NCBI GenBank assembly: GCA_036641735.1
Contig: JAVWEG010000067.1
Location: 1 to 10,701 of the forward strand
DNA length: 10,701 bases
From: JAGPHI01 sp036641735
GTDB taxonomy: Bacteria > Bacillota > Clostridia > Oscillospirales > Ruminococcaceae
Reading direction: 5' to 3'
The position numbers and the translations under genes are program-made. This document shows, one piece after another, positions 1 to 7,820 of this stretch (its first letter is position 1; every line of letters starts with the position of its first letter). The notes beneath the pieces are model-generated. The model worked only from the letters and a program-made list of their open reading frames with translations. It did no database searches and was not told the origin of the DNA.

Positions 1-2
1 CC

Positions 3-2357
3 ACAACAGGCAAATTTCAAGAGCAGGAATTGAGCATATTCAATCTTGATAAGCTGTTTTCAAAGCATTTGCAAACATATACGCTCGATACAAAGGACGG
101 AAAACACTACCGCTTTATAGATGCTGTAGGGCAAGTGGTGCTTATGGCAACAGATGCAAACGAAGAAATGCTTTATCGTGAAGCGCTCGATGCCGAAAAT
201 CTTCTTAATGGCAAGGGCTTTTTATCAAAAGGCACGCGTACGTATAAGCTCAGTGCAAAGGACGGCATCTCCGATGCTGTAATAGTAGGCGCAAATGTTG
301 CATACCGTTCTCGCTCAGGCAAGGTGTTTTTAGCATCTGAAAAAGATGTAGCGCGCGAGCTGTATTCGGCATTAAAGCTACAAGAAGCTACGTATCCGAT
401 ATTTATCGCACCCGAAAGCAGCGAAAAAATAATTATGGGCGTACAGGAAAGCGGTAATTTCTTATCAATGTCACTGGCGGACGGCGCAACACAGGTGATT
501 AAAGGCGGCAGAGAGCCGTTCTCGGGTATCAGCAGCTATACACCGCTAGACGTAGTATCAATGTCGATGATAAATCAGCAAAACTTTACAGCGGCGACAT
601 CGAAAAAAACAGGATTTGACCTAGTGGTAAATTATAACGGCAACGCAACAGTAATAAGCAAAATATCTCCCGCGCCAATACGCGCTATTGTTACAACTAT
701 TGGCAAATTATTGGGGCTGTTTATAATCATAGGCTCTGTGGGACAGCTTGTTTGTTTGTTTGTATATTTAATAAGCTCAAGCCGAACCATACTTGTAAAG
801 CTGCTGGCTTCAAGTATACCGCTATTGGTGCTGGCGCTTTCGTTTTTCGGAGTTTTCTCGTATCAAACGTACAGCAATTCCATAAGCCAAAGCTTTGAAA
901 AACAGGTGGCAGACGAGGGCAGCCTTTTGCGTGCCTTATTTGGAACAGAAAGCTTTGCGCAAATAGAATTTCCATATCAATACACAAGCGATTCGTACAA
1001 TTATTTAAAGCAAAATATGAATACGCGCGCGGTACATACATCAACGGCTTATTACGAACGCGAAAAATTGTTTGTGGGTGTAGATAATGATTACCCCTGC
1101 GCATATCCGTTTGATATAAAGCTGGATTTTAAAGCGGCAGAGCTTTACAGAGAAGCCGCATTTACAGGACATACGCAAACAGGTGTTATAAATGATGCGC
1201 AAGGTGAGCGCTTAGTATGTATCACACCTATCGGCGGTGTTTCAGGATCGGTGGTTTATCTTTTGGAAACGGGTATTCCTATTTCCGATATGAACGAATA
1301 TACAAATTCGTATCTGCGCAATTACATAATAGTGGCGCTTGCCTTTGTTACAGTGATTGCAATTGTTATTACACTGGTGTTTAGGCGGATACTTTCACCT
1401 ATCGGAGAAATAAAGGTAGGGCTAGAAGAGTTTTCGCGCGGCAACCGCACAATTCGGCTTATGGATAATGCTTCAGATGAGCTGTCGGATATTATCAGAG
1501 TGTTTAATAAAATGGCGAATGATATTGACGCGCAGATATTCAGCTTACGGCAGGCAAGTGAAACATATTTCCGCTTTATACCGCAGCAAATGCTGCAATT
1601 ACTTGGCAAAGACAATCTTGGAGACATAGAGCTTGGCAGCAGTATGGAACGCAATTGCAGTATGCTTTGCATTTCACTTTTGCTTAGAGGCGATAATTTA
1701 ACACGCGAGGAAGAGCAAAATTTAACAAATCGCTTTTTTAACATTATCAATCAGGCTTGCGACCAAAACAAAGCGACATTATTACCTGACGGAGTGGGAT
1801 TGCGTAAATTGCGTGTTTTATGTACGGGCGGAGCAGAAAGTGCTGTAAACCTATCACTTTCCGCAATATCAAGGCTAGATGATGTAAATGCAAAGCTGCC
1901 TGTTCAAAATCGCCTGGATACCTTGTTTGTAGTGCATCGCGCACCAAACTATTATGGTATTTGCGGAGATGAAAATCGTCTTGTACCTGCGCTGATTTCA
2001 AGTGAAATGGATATGATTGCCAATTACGAAAAAGCATTGCGCTCGCTGAGAAGCCGCCTTATAGTTACACAATCGGCATTCGAGGAGATAGAAACGCAAA
2101 AATATGCTTGCCGATACATAGGGCATTTAGAGGAAACAGGGCTGGAAGCGATAGGACTTTACGATTTTTATGATGCAGCACCGCCAAAGGAAACAAGTCT
2201 TATCAGCGAAACGCTGGCTACCTTTAACAAGGCGGTAGCGCTGTATGAAAAAGGCAGATATTACGATGCAAAAGGCTTATTTGCTTTAGTACTGCGCCAA
2301 AATCAATATGACAATGTGGCAAGATACTATGTGTTTTCAGCAGAGAAAAAAATTTGA
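3..2357 (+). CDS. HAMP membrane sensor with degenerate class III cyclase domain (5'-partial)
   Basis: Likely a membrane signalling protein whose catalytic domain is probably dead. Residues are numbered from the TTG at 30. Hydrophobic segments lie near 224-248, 255-280 and 432-451. About 150 residues between the second and third would be extracytoplasmic. A HAMP-like linker follows (about 452-505; RRILSPIGEIK start, NxASDELSDIIRVFNKMA second helix). From R515 the sequence RFIPQQMLQLLGKDN..DIELG matches the usual entry into HAMP-linked adenylate/guanylate cyclase domains, and the fold seems to run to about 700. The first metal-binding Asp (consensus FSDIRGFT) is replaced at S549 (CISLLLRG), and the second (GDAIMALF) is missing in GLRKLRVLCTGG (about 590-601). 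The tail at 727-775 resembles the TPR-like end of such cyclases. The frame is open to the left edge and TTG30 has a poorly spaced ribosome site, so the true start is probably upstream. It precedes CIS genes on the same strand. Cyclase ancestry is good by motif; role unknown. Confidence 0.75.
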   Translation, partial: TTGKFQEQELSIFNLDKLFSKHLQTYTLDTKDGKHYRFIDAVGQVVLMATDANEEMLYREALDAENLLNGKGFLSKGTRTYKLSAKDGISDAVIVGANVAYRSRSGKVFLASEKDVARELYSALKLQEATYPIFIAPESSEKIIMGVQESGNFLSMSLADGATQVIKGGREPFSGISSYTPLDVVSMSMINQQNFTAATSKKTGFDLVVNYNGNATVISKISPAPIRAIVTTIGKLLGLFIIIGSVGQLVCLFVYLISSSRTILVKLLASSIPLLVLALSFFGVFSYQTYSNSISQSFEKQVADEGSLLRALFGTESFAQIEFPYQYTSDSYNYLKQNMNTRAVHTSTAYYEREKLFVGVDNDYPCAYPFDIKLDFKAAELYREAAFTGHTQTGVINDAQGERLVCITPIGGVSGSVVYLLETGIPISDMNEYTNSYLRNYIIVALAFVTVIAIVITLVFRRILSPIGEIKVGLEEFSRGNRTIRLMDNASDELSDIIRVFNKMANDIDAQIFSLRQASETYFRFIPQQMLQLLGKDNLGDIELGSSMERNCSMLCISLLLRGDNLTREEEQNLTNRFFNIINQACDQNKATLLPDGVGLRKLRVLCTGGAESAVNLSLSAISRLDDVNAKLPVQNRLDTLFVVHRAPNYYGICGDENRLVPALISSEMDMIANYEKALRSLRSRLIVTQSAFEEIETQKYACRYIGHLEETGLEAIGLYDFYDAAPPKETSLISETLATFNKAVALYEKGRYYDAKGLFALVLRQNQYDNVARYYVFSAEKKI

Positions 2358-2389
2358 ATAAAAGATTTTGAGTGAAAAGAGGTGCTAAA

Positions 2390-4180
2390 ATGTTTAAATT
2401 GATTGCGTCTGCGTTTAAGCGCATTATGACGGCGGTTACAAATCCATTTAGAATGATAATCGTCAGCATACAAAAGATGTTCAATATAAACGTTATTACC
2501 GCAAAGCTTATTGCACCGCTTACTAAAAAAGTAAAATCACTTATTGTTTTAAAGCCGCAATCGCGCGAAGATTATTTCACAGTCGGCAAGCATTGGGTTT
2601 ATAAAAAGCTGATTGCAACTTCAATACTGGTATTGTGTGCAGGCGTGCTTATTTACTTTACAATGTTTGCGCAAAAGCCTCCGCCCACTGCACCTGTGCA
2701 AGCTAATGTTACTACTAACGTAAGCTATAAATACAACGATTTAAAGCTAAGTAAATTTAACGGTGTTGCAAATATTAAATCCGCCGACGGCAAAACCATT
2801 TACACAGGTGATATAGCAGACGGTATGTGTAAGGGCATCGGTTCACTGTACGGACACGACGGTAAGCTTTTATACACAGGCGAGTTTGACCAAAACAAGT
2901 ATAACGGCAAAGGAATAAGTTATTTTCCCTCTGGCAAAATAAAATACGAAGGTACGTTTGTAAATAATCTTTGCGAGGGAGAGGGCAGCGAATATTCGTC
3001 TGACGGTGAGCTTATATATCAAGGCGGCTTTTTATCGGGAGAATATTCAGGCGAAGGAAAAACGTTTGCAAAAGAAAATATGCCGCTATATGAGGGCGCA
3101 TTTTCAAAAGGCAAATATCACGGCGCAGGCACATTATATTATAACGACGGCATTATAAAATATAAAGGCGAGTTTTTTGCGGGCGCAATGCAAGGACAGG
3201 GAGAATTGTATGACAAAACAGGCAAGCTGCTATATAAAGGCGATGTATATGATAACGCTATCAATTACCGCTCGCTGATACATTCTACGCTTGCAGATGT
3301 GGAAGCTGCATTTGCGGAAACGCCGCGAATTTTCTACACGGATACAGACTCTGCTTTTGTGTATGAGCAAGCAGGCATTATCGTTACCACAAACAGTCGT
3401 GTACTTGTGGATACGTGGGAAAAGCCAAATACAAAGCAAGACAGTGAAGAAAAATATTATTTGCCGGGTACGCAGGAAGCGGCGGCTACTATTGCAAAAC
3501 CGATGGCAGTGACAAATCTTTCAAAATTTGCCAGAGCAAATAATTTACAAAATGCAGTAAAGGCAGGGTTTAAAGCGAGCAACGAGCTTTCGATAATGCC
3601 GATTGAATGGTTTGTGTCGGGCGGAGGAGACAGCGTAAGCAGCAGCGCAAACGCAGGTGTAGATGATACGCAAAGCAGTAGCTCTACATCATCGGTACAA
3701 AGCGCAAGCAGCGTACCGCCTGAGTCTGCATCACCGGAAATTACAGTGATAGTGCCTGATCCTAAAAACGATAAACCGGATTTTGTGCAAAAAAATAACA
3801 CGCTGTTTTTTGAAATAGACAAAGATGTATGGCAGAGCGAAGCGGATTTAGATAAAACAAAAATACAGATTAAAAAAATTACCGTATTTAATTCCGAAAT
3901 AGCTGCACCTAACGAAAAAGCGGTAGAATTTAAAGAAAACAATCCGCCTTCTATGGAGGATTGCACAGCAATAGATTTTATCCGCCAAACAAAGCCTACC
4001 GCGTTTCCGCAGGTAATGTTTGAGATAGATAATCAAAACCGTTTGTTTGTAAAGCTATCAAATATAAACTATGCCGCTGATGTTTCGAGCAAAGCTTATC
4101 TTTATGACACGCTTACATATAGATATTTTTATCCCGACAAAGAAAATAAAGTACCGATGTTCTTCTCTGTTGAGCGCTGA
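2390..4180 (+). CDS. Single-pass membrane MORN-repeat protein
   Basis: A 596-residue protein starting at ATG 2390, preceded by GAGGTG at 2379-2384 (5-base spacing); this beats the in-frame GTG at 2372. The N-terminal 70 residues are basic and amphipathic with no signal peptidase site visible. One membrane segment lies at about 74-93 (LIATSILVLCAGVLIYFTMF), so the bulk is probably extracytoplasmic. Residues 133-289 hold about six and a half MORN repeats of 23-25 residues with the pattern DGKxxYxGxFxxGxxxGxGxxY. A globular stretch follows, then a Ser-rich linker (about 417-449), then a C-terminal region I do not recognise. MORN repeats are beta-hairpin modules linked to membranes or protein binding; the partner here is unknown. 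It sits 32 bases after the sensor gene and 14 bases before the terminator-like gene, so it is probably in the CIS operon. It could be a membrane anchor or trigger for the machine, by analogy with the membrane partner of Streptomyces CIS; that is inference. Confidence 0.85.
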   Translation: MFKLIASAFKRIMTAVTNPFRMIIVSIQKMFNINVITAKLIAPLTKKVKSLIVLKPQSREDYFTVGKHWVYKKLIATSILVLCAGVLIYFTMFAQKPPPTAPVQANVTTNVSYKYNDLKLSKFNGVANIKSADGKTIYTGDIADGMCKGIGSLYGHDGKLLYTGEFDQNKYNGKGISYFPSGKIKYEGTFVNNLCEGEGSEYSSDGELIYQGGFLSGEYSGEGKTFAKENMPLYEGAFSKGKYHGAGTLYYNDGIIKYKGEFFAGAMQGQGELYDKTGKLLYKGDVYDNAINYRSLIHSTLADVEAAFAETPRIFYTDTDSAFVYEQAGIIVTTNSRVLVDTWEKPNTKQDSEEKYYLPGTQEAAATIAKPMAVTNLSKFARANNLQNAVKAGFKASNELSIMPIEWFVSGGGDSVSSSANAGVDDTQSSSSTSSVQSASSVPPESASPEITVIVPDPKNDKPDFVQKNNTLFFEIDKDVWQSEADLDKTKIQIKKITVFNSEIAAPNEKAVEFKENNPPSMEDCTAIDFIRQTKPTAFPQVMFEIDNQNRLFVKLSNINYAADVSSKAYLYDTLTYRYFYPDKENKVPMFFSVER

Positions 4181-4194
4181 AAGGGTGAATTGTA

Positions 4195-4782
4195 ATGGCT
4201 AATTTTTCAATTATTTCGGACGTGAGTACCGCGCTTGTTAAAACCTTGCGTGAAGCGCTGTGTCCTGAACCTGTGCAATCGCCGGAATCTATTAAGCTTA
4301 CCTCACCTGCCGACAAAAACGCGGATTTTCAGCTTGGACTGTTTTTGTACGATATGCGCGAAATGGGAGAGCTGAGAGTCTCGGCGCAGGTGCGAACAGC
4401 AGATAATCGCAAAAATTATCCGCCAAAGCCGCTCACCTTGTTTTATATGCTGTTTTTAAACAGTAAAGCTCAAATAGCGGCAGGTGCAGAGGCAGAGCAA
4501 AGAATATTAGGGCGCGCTTTACAGGCGCTTTCGGATAAAACAGAAGTGGATATTGCCGCCGCACACCCGTTTGGCGAGATATCCGATGATAACGCAGCTA
4601 TCACTTTTTCAAGCTTTAGCTTTGAAGATAAGAGCAAAATTTGGAGTGCGCTTTCTGTACCGTATCAGCTTGGTTTGTTTTTCAGTGTTTCGCCGGTATT
4701 GCTTTCATCGCTGCACTCAGAGCCTATTGTGCGCGTGACAGATGCCGAATTTATATTTAATCAGCCAAAAATAGCGCCATAG
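4195..4782 (+). CDS. DUF4255 / Pvc16 N-terminal-like tail terminator protein
   Basis: A 195-residue protein with ATG at 4195 and AAGGGTG at 4181-4187 as ribosome site. It matches the DUF4255 (Pvc16-N) pattern: an opening helix (ISDVSTALVKTLREAL), then IKLTSPAD, then LGLFLYDMREMGELR, then PPKPLTLFYMLFLNSKA with a following LGRALQALSD, then a late KIWSALSVPYQLGLFFSVSPVLL stretch. In PVC and AFP the Pvc16/Afp16 protein caps the end of the tube and sheath and fixes particle length; T6SS subtype iv and eCIS loci carry homologs. Here it lies ahead of PAAR, sheath and tube genes, a different order from Photorhabdus, where pvc16 is last. It is about the size of the N-terminal domain alone. The family call rests on motif memory without a search. 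Confidence 0.87.
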   Translation: MANFSIISDVSTALVKTLREALCPEPVQSPESIKLTSPADKNADFQLGLFLYDMREMGELRVSAQVRTADNRKNYPPKPLTLFYMLFLNSKAQIAAGAEAEQRILGRALQALSDKTEVDIAAAHPFGEISDDNAAITFSSFSFEDKSKIWSALSVPYQLGLFFSVSPVLLSSLHSEPIVRVTDAEFIFNQPKIAP

Positions 4783-4828
4783 TATAGATGTAAAGGCGGC
4801 TTGGCTGTGAGAGGGGGTGATCGTATTT

Positions 4829-5542
4829 ATGATTAAAATATCGGTAATTTTTGCATTGCTGCCAATAGACGATTTTACAGGACGGCAATTGTCAGATGAC
4901 GGATTTAGGTTTTGGATAAATGGGAGAAGCGCAGCACCGCTTAAAAAGCCGGAAGGGATTTATGTATTTACCGCTCAAGGCGGCGAAGAATGGCAGCTTT
5001 GCGTACAGGGTACACATTACAGTAAGCAAACTATTACAATTCGCAAAGAAATGTTAGATAAACACAATCCTATTGTGGAGATAAGGCTGTTTAGACGTGC
5101 TGATTTGCACTTTCCCGATTGTGAGACAATTACAGGCACACACAAGCAAGGAAAAACAATTTTTGCACTGTGCAGAGATGCTCCACTGCTAAAGCTGCAT
5201 AGCATTGAAATGCCGCCCGGCATAAACGGCAAGATATCGCTTATGGGATATACAGTGCGTTCACTTGTACGATGTCGATTTTGCATAGGTACAGGGAAAA
5301 CTCGCGAGATGTTTACAATTGTGGCAAAAGATTGCGACGGCAACTATTTATGTGACCGACAATTCCTTTACAAGCATAAGGAGGGAGAACCGTTATTACG
5401 TGCATTTGGTAGTATTTGCGATGACGAGGGACGGTTTTCAATTCCGATTGATAAGGGAATGAAGGATAATATTGAGACTGTTTTAGAATACAGTGAGGAG
5501 GCGAGGCAATGGGGCTGCTTGTTACAAACGGCGCCCAACTAA
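4829..5542 (+). CDS. CIS-associated protein of unknown function
   Basis: A 237-residue protein. ATG 4829 is chosen because GGGGGTGAT at 4813-4820 gives about 8 bases of spacing; the in-frame GTG at 4817 lies inside that site. I do not recognise a named family. The first 70 residues (DFTGRQLSDDGFRFWINGRS, then a PLKKPEGIYVFTAQGG turn) look like a small beta-sandwich, similar in style to carboxypeptidase-regulatory-like or Ig-like domains seen beside phage-tail genes. The rest is mostly beta-strand-like with several Cys and no membrane segment or signal peptide. Its last 34 bases overlap the start of the PAAR-like gene in another frame, so the two are probably translationally coupled. It may be a structural or adaptor part of the spike or baseplate; that is only context. 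Confidence 0.75.
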   Translation: MIKISVIFALLPIDDFTGRQLSDDGFRFWINGRSAAPLKKPEGIYVFTAQGGEEWQLCVQGTHYSKQTITIRKEMLDKHNPIVEIRLFRRADLHFPDCETITGTHKQGKTIFALCRDAPLLKLHSIEMPPGINGKISLMGYTVRSLVRCRFCIGTGKTREMFTIVAKDCDGNYLCDRQFLYKHKEGEPLLRAFGSICDDEGRFSIPIDKGMKDNIETVLEYSEEARQWGCLLQTAPN

Positions 5543-5898
5543 AGTGCAGCTTTGGTATGGCACCATCGGTTTTAATAGTTCCACCTGCCAATAAAGTGCT
5601 TTCAGGAACACCGGCAGCAAATATAATGGATATTAAATCGATAGGGAATATTCCACCTTTTGGTATGTGCCAAACACTTTCAAATCCTGCAGTGGCAGCA
5701 GCAACAGCTTCGGCGCTTGGCGTATTAACACCGAGCGCGTGCGTACCCGTAATTAGCACTCCGTGGATGCCCGGTTCGTCCACAGTGCTGATAGGCAATA
5801 TGCCCGCACTGAACGATACCTGCACGCTTATGTGTATGTATGGTGGCGTAATTCAGATTATCAGCGCAGGACAAACAGGTACCCAAGTAGGAAACTAG
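5509..5898 (+). CDS. DUF4280 PAAR-like spike tip protein
   Basis: A 129-residue protein starting at ATG 5509 with a strong GAGGAGG at 5495-5501, inside the end of the previous gene. It fits the DUF4280 (PAAR-like) family along its whole length: GAQLKCSFG near the start with C13, NIPPFGMC with C54, SNPAVAAATASALGVLTPSACVP with C78, PWMPGSSTVLIGNMPALND, then CTLMCMYGGVI with C105 and C109. PAAR proteins cap the VgrG-like spike and sharpen the tip of T6SS and eCIS tails, and conserved Cys/His residues often bind metal. The protein stands alone with no fused toxin domain, so it is a tip rather than a specialised effector. It sits just before the sheath gene. Confidence 0.93.
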   Translation: MGLLVTNGAQLKCSFGMAPSVLIVPPANKVLSGTPAANIMDIKSIGNIPPFGMCQTLSNPAVAAATASALGVLTPSACVPVISTPWMPGSSTVLIGNMPALNDTCTLMCMYGGVIQIISAGQTGTQVGN

Positions 5899-5944
5899 CG
5901 CTATTTGACGAAGGTTAAATTGTGCTTGTGAAACCAATCGTAGT

Positions 5945-5952
5945 AAAGGAGG
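5945..5952 (+). promoter_or_regulatory. Strong Shine-Dalgarno before the sheath gene
   Basis: AAAGGAGG is a near-perfect ribosome site. It lies 6 bases from a TTG at 5959 and 36 bases from the family-typical ATG at 5989. That distance makes the start choice unclear; the hairpin at 5956-5978 bears on it. Confidence 0.85.
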
Positions 5953-5955
5953 AGT

Positions 5956-5978
5956 GGCTTGAGATTTTCACTCAAGCC
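5956..5978 (+). promoter_or_regulatory. Perfect 8-bp hairpin between sheath Shine-Dalgarno and ATG
   Basis: GGCTTGAG at 5956-5963 pairs perfectly with CTCAAGCC at 5971-5978 around a 7-base loop (ATTTTCA). Folding leaves 3 bases on the Shine-Dalgarno side and 10 before ATG 5989, shortening the effective distance from 36 to about 13 bases. It also buries the alternative TTG at 5959 in the stem. It could bridge a ribosome site to a distant start, as described for phage T4 gene 38, or damp initiation. The structure is seen in the sequence; the function is inferred. Confidence 0.6.
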
Positions 5979-5988
5979 CAACAGAAAA

Positions 5989-7707
5989 ATGGCAGAATAT
6001 TTGTCTCCAGGCGTGTATGTAGAGGAATTTGAGTCCGGTATGCGGGCAATGGAGGGTGTAGGTACAAGTACAGCAGGCTTCATTGGTATGGCGGAAAAAG
6101 GTGCTGTTATTGGCACACCCGAATTCATCACAAGCTTTTCCGAATATAGCCGCAAGTTTGGCGGCTATCTCTCCGAGGCAGCATATGGCAAAAACAGGTT
6201 TTTACCATATGCGGTAGAACAATTCTTTGCTAACGGCGGAGCGCGCTGCTATGTAATGCGCGTTGCACCTGAGGATGCCAAAGCGGCGCAGAGTGTTATG
6301 AGCTCTATCGTTGTTACGGCGAAAAATCCGGGTAAATGGGGCAATGATGTACGCGTTGTGGTAACGGCTGCATCAAAGGCAAAAACTCAGGTTATTGAAT
6401 CTATAGATGATGCTGTAAGTGCTACCAAAATACACACGGTAAAAAATGCCGCAGGCTTTCAAGCAGGTGATGTTGTAGCATTACTGCAAAGCGGCAAATT
6501 AGTAGGGCATACACGCGTTACAAAGGTACAGGGCAATCAAATTTGCTTTGAGCAGGAGCCGGAGCTTGATATCGTTGATAAAGGGCTTATTCCTAAAAAG
6601 GTTATTGCCACCTGCGAAGTGAATTTCAGCGTAATTTATGGTGACGATGCTGAAGTTTATGAAAATGTATCACTTAATATTCAAAGCGTAGATTATATTG
6701 CAAATCGTCTTGCAAAATCGGAATTAATAGACCTTAATGTAAATCCTATTGATGACATTTGCCCACCAATGCTTGCTATTGCAGGTGACGCAGCTGCCGA
6801 AAAAGCGAGCTTTGCTCTTGCAGGAGGCACAGACGGCAGCACTAAAAGCGCTGACGATTCTTTGTACATAGGCGGAGGAGATGCTCCGGGCAGACGTACA
6901 GGGCTTGCGGCTTTCGAAGAGGTAGGCAACGTTTCAATAATGGCAATTCCGGGCATTACCTCAGCGGCGGTTCAGCTTGCACTTGTTGCACATTGCCAAA
7001 ATCTTGCTTCACGCTTTGCGGTTCTTGATATGCCGTTTGAGATTGTGAAGCCGCAAGAGCTGCTTGTACATCGCAGTATAGTGGATTCAGACTATGCGGC
7101 AATGTATCATCCGTGGATTCAGGTGTATGATATGGCGGCTAAAAAGCCTTCGTACATTCCTCCATCAGGCGCAATTTGCGGCATTTATGCACGCAGTGAT
7201 ATCAATCGCGGTGTACATAAAGCTCCTGCAAACGAAGTATGCAACAATGCGCTTGGGCTATCTTGCCTATACAATAAAGGCGAGCAGGATTTATTAAATC
7301 CGGCAGGTGTAAACCTTATCAGAGCGCTTCCGGGACAGGGTATTCGCGTATGGGGCGGCCGCACTTGCTCATCAAACAGCTTGTGGAAATATGTTAACGT
7401 TCGCCGCTTGTTTATCTATCTTGAGGAAACAATTAAATCGCAGACAAACTGGGCAGTATTTGAGCCTAATGACGAAGTGCTGTGGCTGCGTGTACAGCGT
7501 ACTATTGTATCCTTCTTGCGTGATATGTACCGTGCAGGCGCACTTGTAGGCACTACTGAGGACGAGGCTTTTTATGTAAATATCGGTCACGATACTATGA
7601 CACAATCGGATATTCTCAACGGTCGTCTTATCTGTGTTATCGGTGTTGCACCAAGCCGTCCGGCAGAGTTTGTAGTATTCCGCATTACGCAGAATATGAA
7701 AGAGTAA
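5989..7707 (+). CDS. Contractile tail sheath protein
   Basis: This is the sheath that contracts around the tube to drive injection. From ATG 5989 the protein is 572 residues and opens MAEYLSPGVYVEEFESG, the standard sheath N-terminus. Next come STAGFIGMAEKG and an NGGARCYVMRV motif. A variable middle domain (about 110-270) is followed by a strongly conserved C-terminal half: GIYARSDINRGVHKAPANEV, LNPAGVNLIRALPGQGIRVWG, WKYVNVRRLFIYLEE, WAVFEPNDEVLW, FYVNIGHDTMTQSDI and the closing PAEFVVFRITQ. The N- and C-terminal arms that link sheath subunits are therefore intact. The in-frame TTG at 5959 would add ten residues (MRFSLKPNRK) and is better spaced from the ribosome site, so the start is uncertain by 30 bases. 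PVC carries three sheath paralogs; only one is seen here. It is followed by a hairpin and then the first tube gene. Confidence 0.97.
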   Translation: MAEYLSPGVYVEEFESGMRAMEGVGTSTAGFIGMAEKGAVIGTPEFITSFSEYSRKFGGYLSEAAYGKNRFLPYAVEQFFANGGARCYVMRVAPEDAKAAQSVMSSIVVTAKNPGKWGNDVRVVVTAASKAKTQVIESIDDAVSATKIHTVKNAAGFQAGDVVALLQSGKLVGHTRVTKVQGNQICFEQEPELDIVDKGLIPKKVIATCEVNFSVIYGDDAEVYENVSLNIQSVDYIANRLAKSELIDLNVNPIDDICPPMLAIAGDAAAEKASFALAGGTDGSTKSADDSLYIGGGDAPGRRTGLAAFEEVGNVSIMAIPGITSAAVQLALVAHCQNLASRFAVLDMPFEIVKPQELLVHRSIVDSDYAAMYHPWIQVYDMAAKKPSYIPPSGAICGIYARSDINRGVHKAPANEVCNNALGLSCLYNKGEQDLLNPAGVNLIRALPGQGIRVWGGRTCSSNSLWKYVNVRRLFIYLEETIKSQTNWAVFEPNDEVLWLRVQRTIVSFLRDMYRAGALVGTTEDEAFYVNIGHDTMTQSDILNGRLICVIGVAPSRPAEFVVFRITQNMKE

Positions 7708-7732
7708 TATAGCTGTATAAATTCAAAGTATT

Positions 7733-7784
7733 TACCCCGATTATAAGGCGCGGCGCATAAAAGCGCCGTCCCCCATAATCGGTA
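7733..7784 (+). promoter_or_regulatory. Large imperfect hairpin between sheath and tube genes
   Basis: An outer stem CCGATTAT (7737-7744) pairs with ATAATCGG (7775-7782). An inner GC-rich stem CGGCGC (7751-7756) pairs with GCGCCG (7763-7768) around loop ATAAAA. Six-base internal strands (AAGGCG and TCCCCC) lie between the two and could partly pair. TA/TA at the base may extend the stem past a CC bulge. There is no U-run after it, so it is not a standard terminator. It may be a processing, stability or attenuation element setting sheath-to-tube ratios. Confidence 0.55.
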
Positions 7785-7820
7785 TTAACAAAAATAATCA
7801 TCGAAAGGCAGGCAGAAAAA

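Noticed and set aside
1322..1750. A minus-strand open frame opposite the HAMP region
   Set aside because: Low-complexity Ser/Leu/Ile product expected from the complement of a coding strand; no domain.
2372..2390. GTG 2372 as the start of the MORN gene
   Set aside because: The ribosome site GAGGTG lies downstream of it and fits ATG 2390 with 5-base spacing.
3457..3966. A 169-codon minus-strand open frame opposite the MORN gene
   Set aside because: It is antisense to a well-supported gene, its composition reflects the Ser-rich and repetitive coding above it, and it has no recognisable domain.
5313..5825. A 170-codon minus-strand open frame opposite the PAAR-like gene
   Set aside because: It covers the reverse of two strong plus-strand genes and shows no family motif.
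5905..5933. TTGACG as a possible -35 box before the sheath gene
   Set aside because: No acceptable TATAAT-like hexamer lies 16-18 bases downstream (best match three of six), so I do not call a promoter.
7733..7790. Rho-independent terminator between sheath and tube 1
   Set aside because: The stem is not followed by a U-run; listed as a regulatory hairpin instead.
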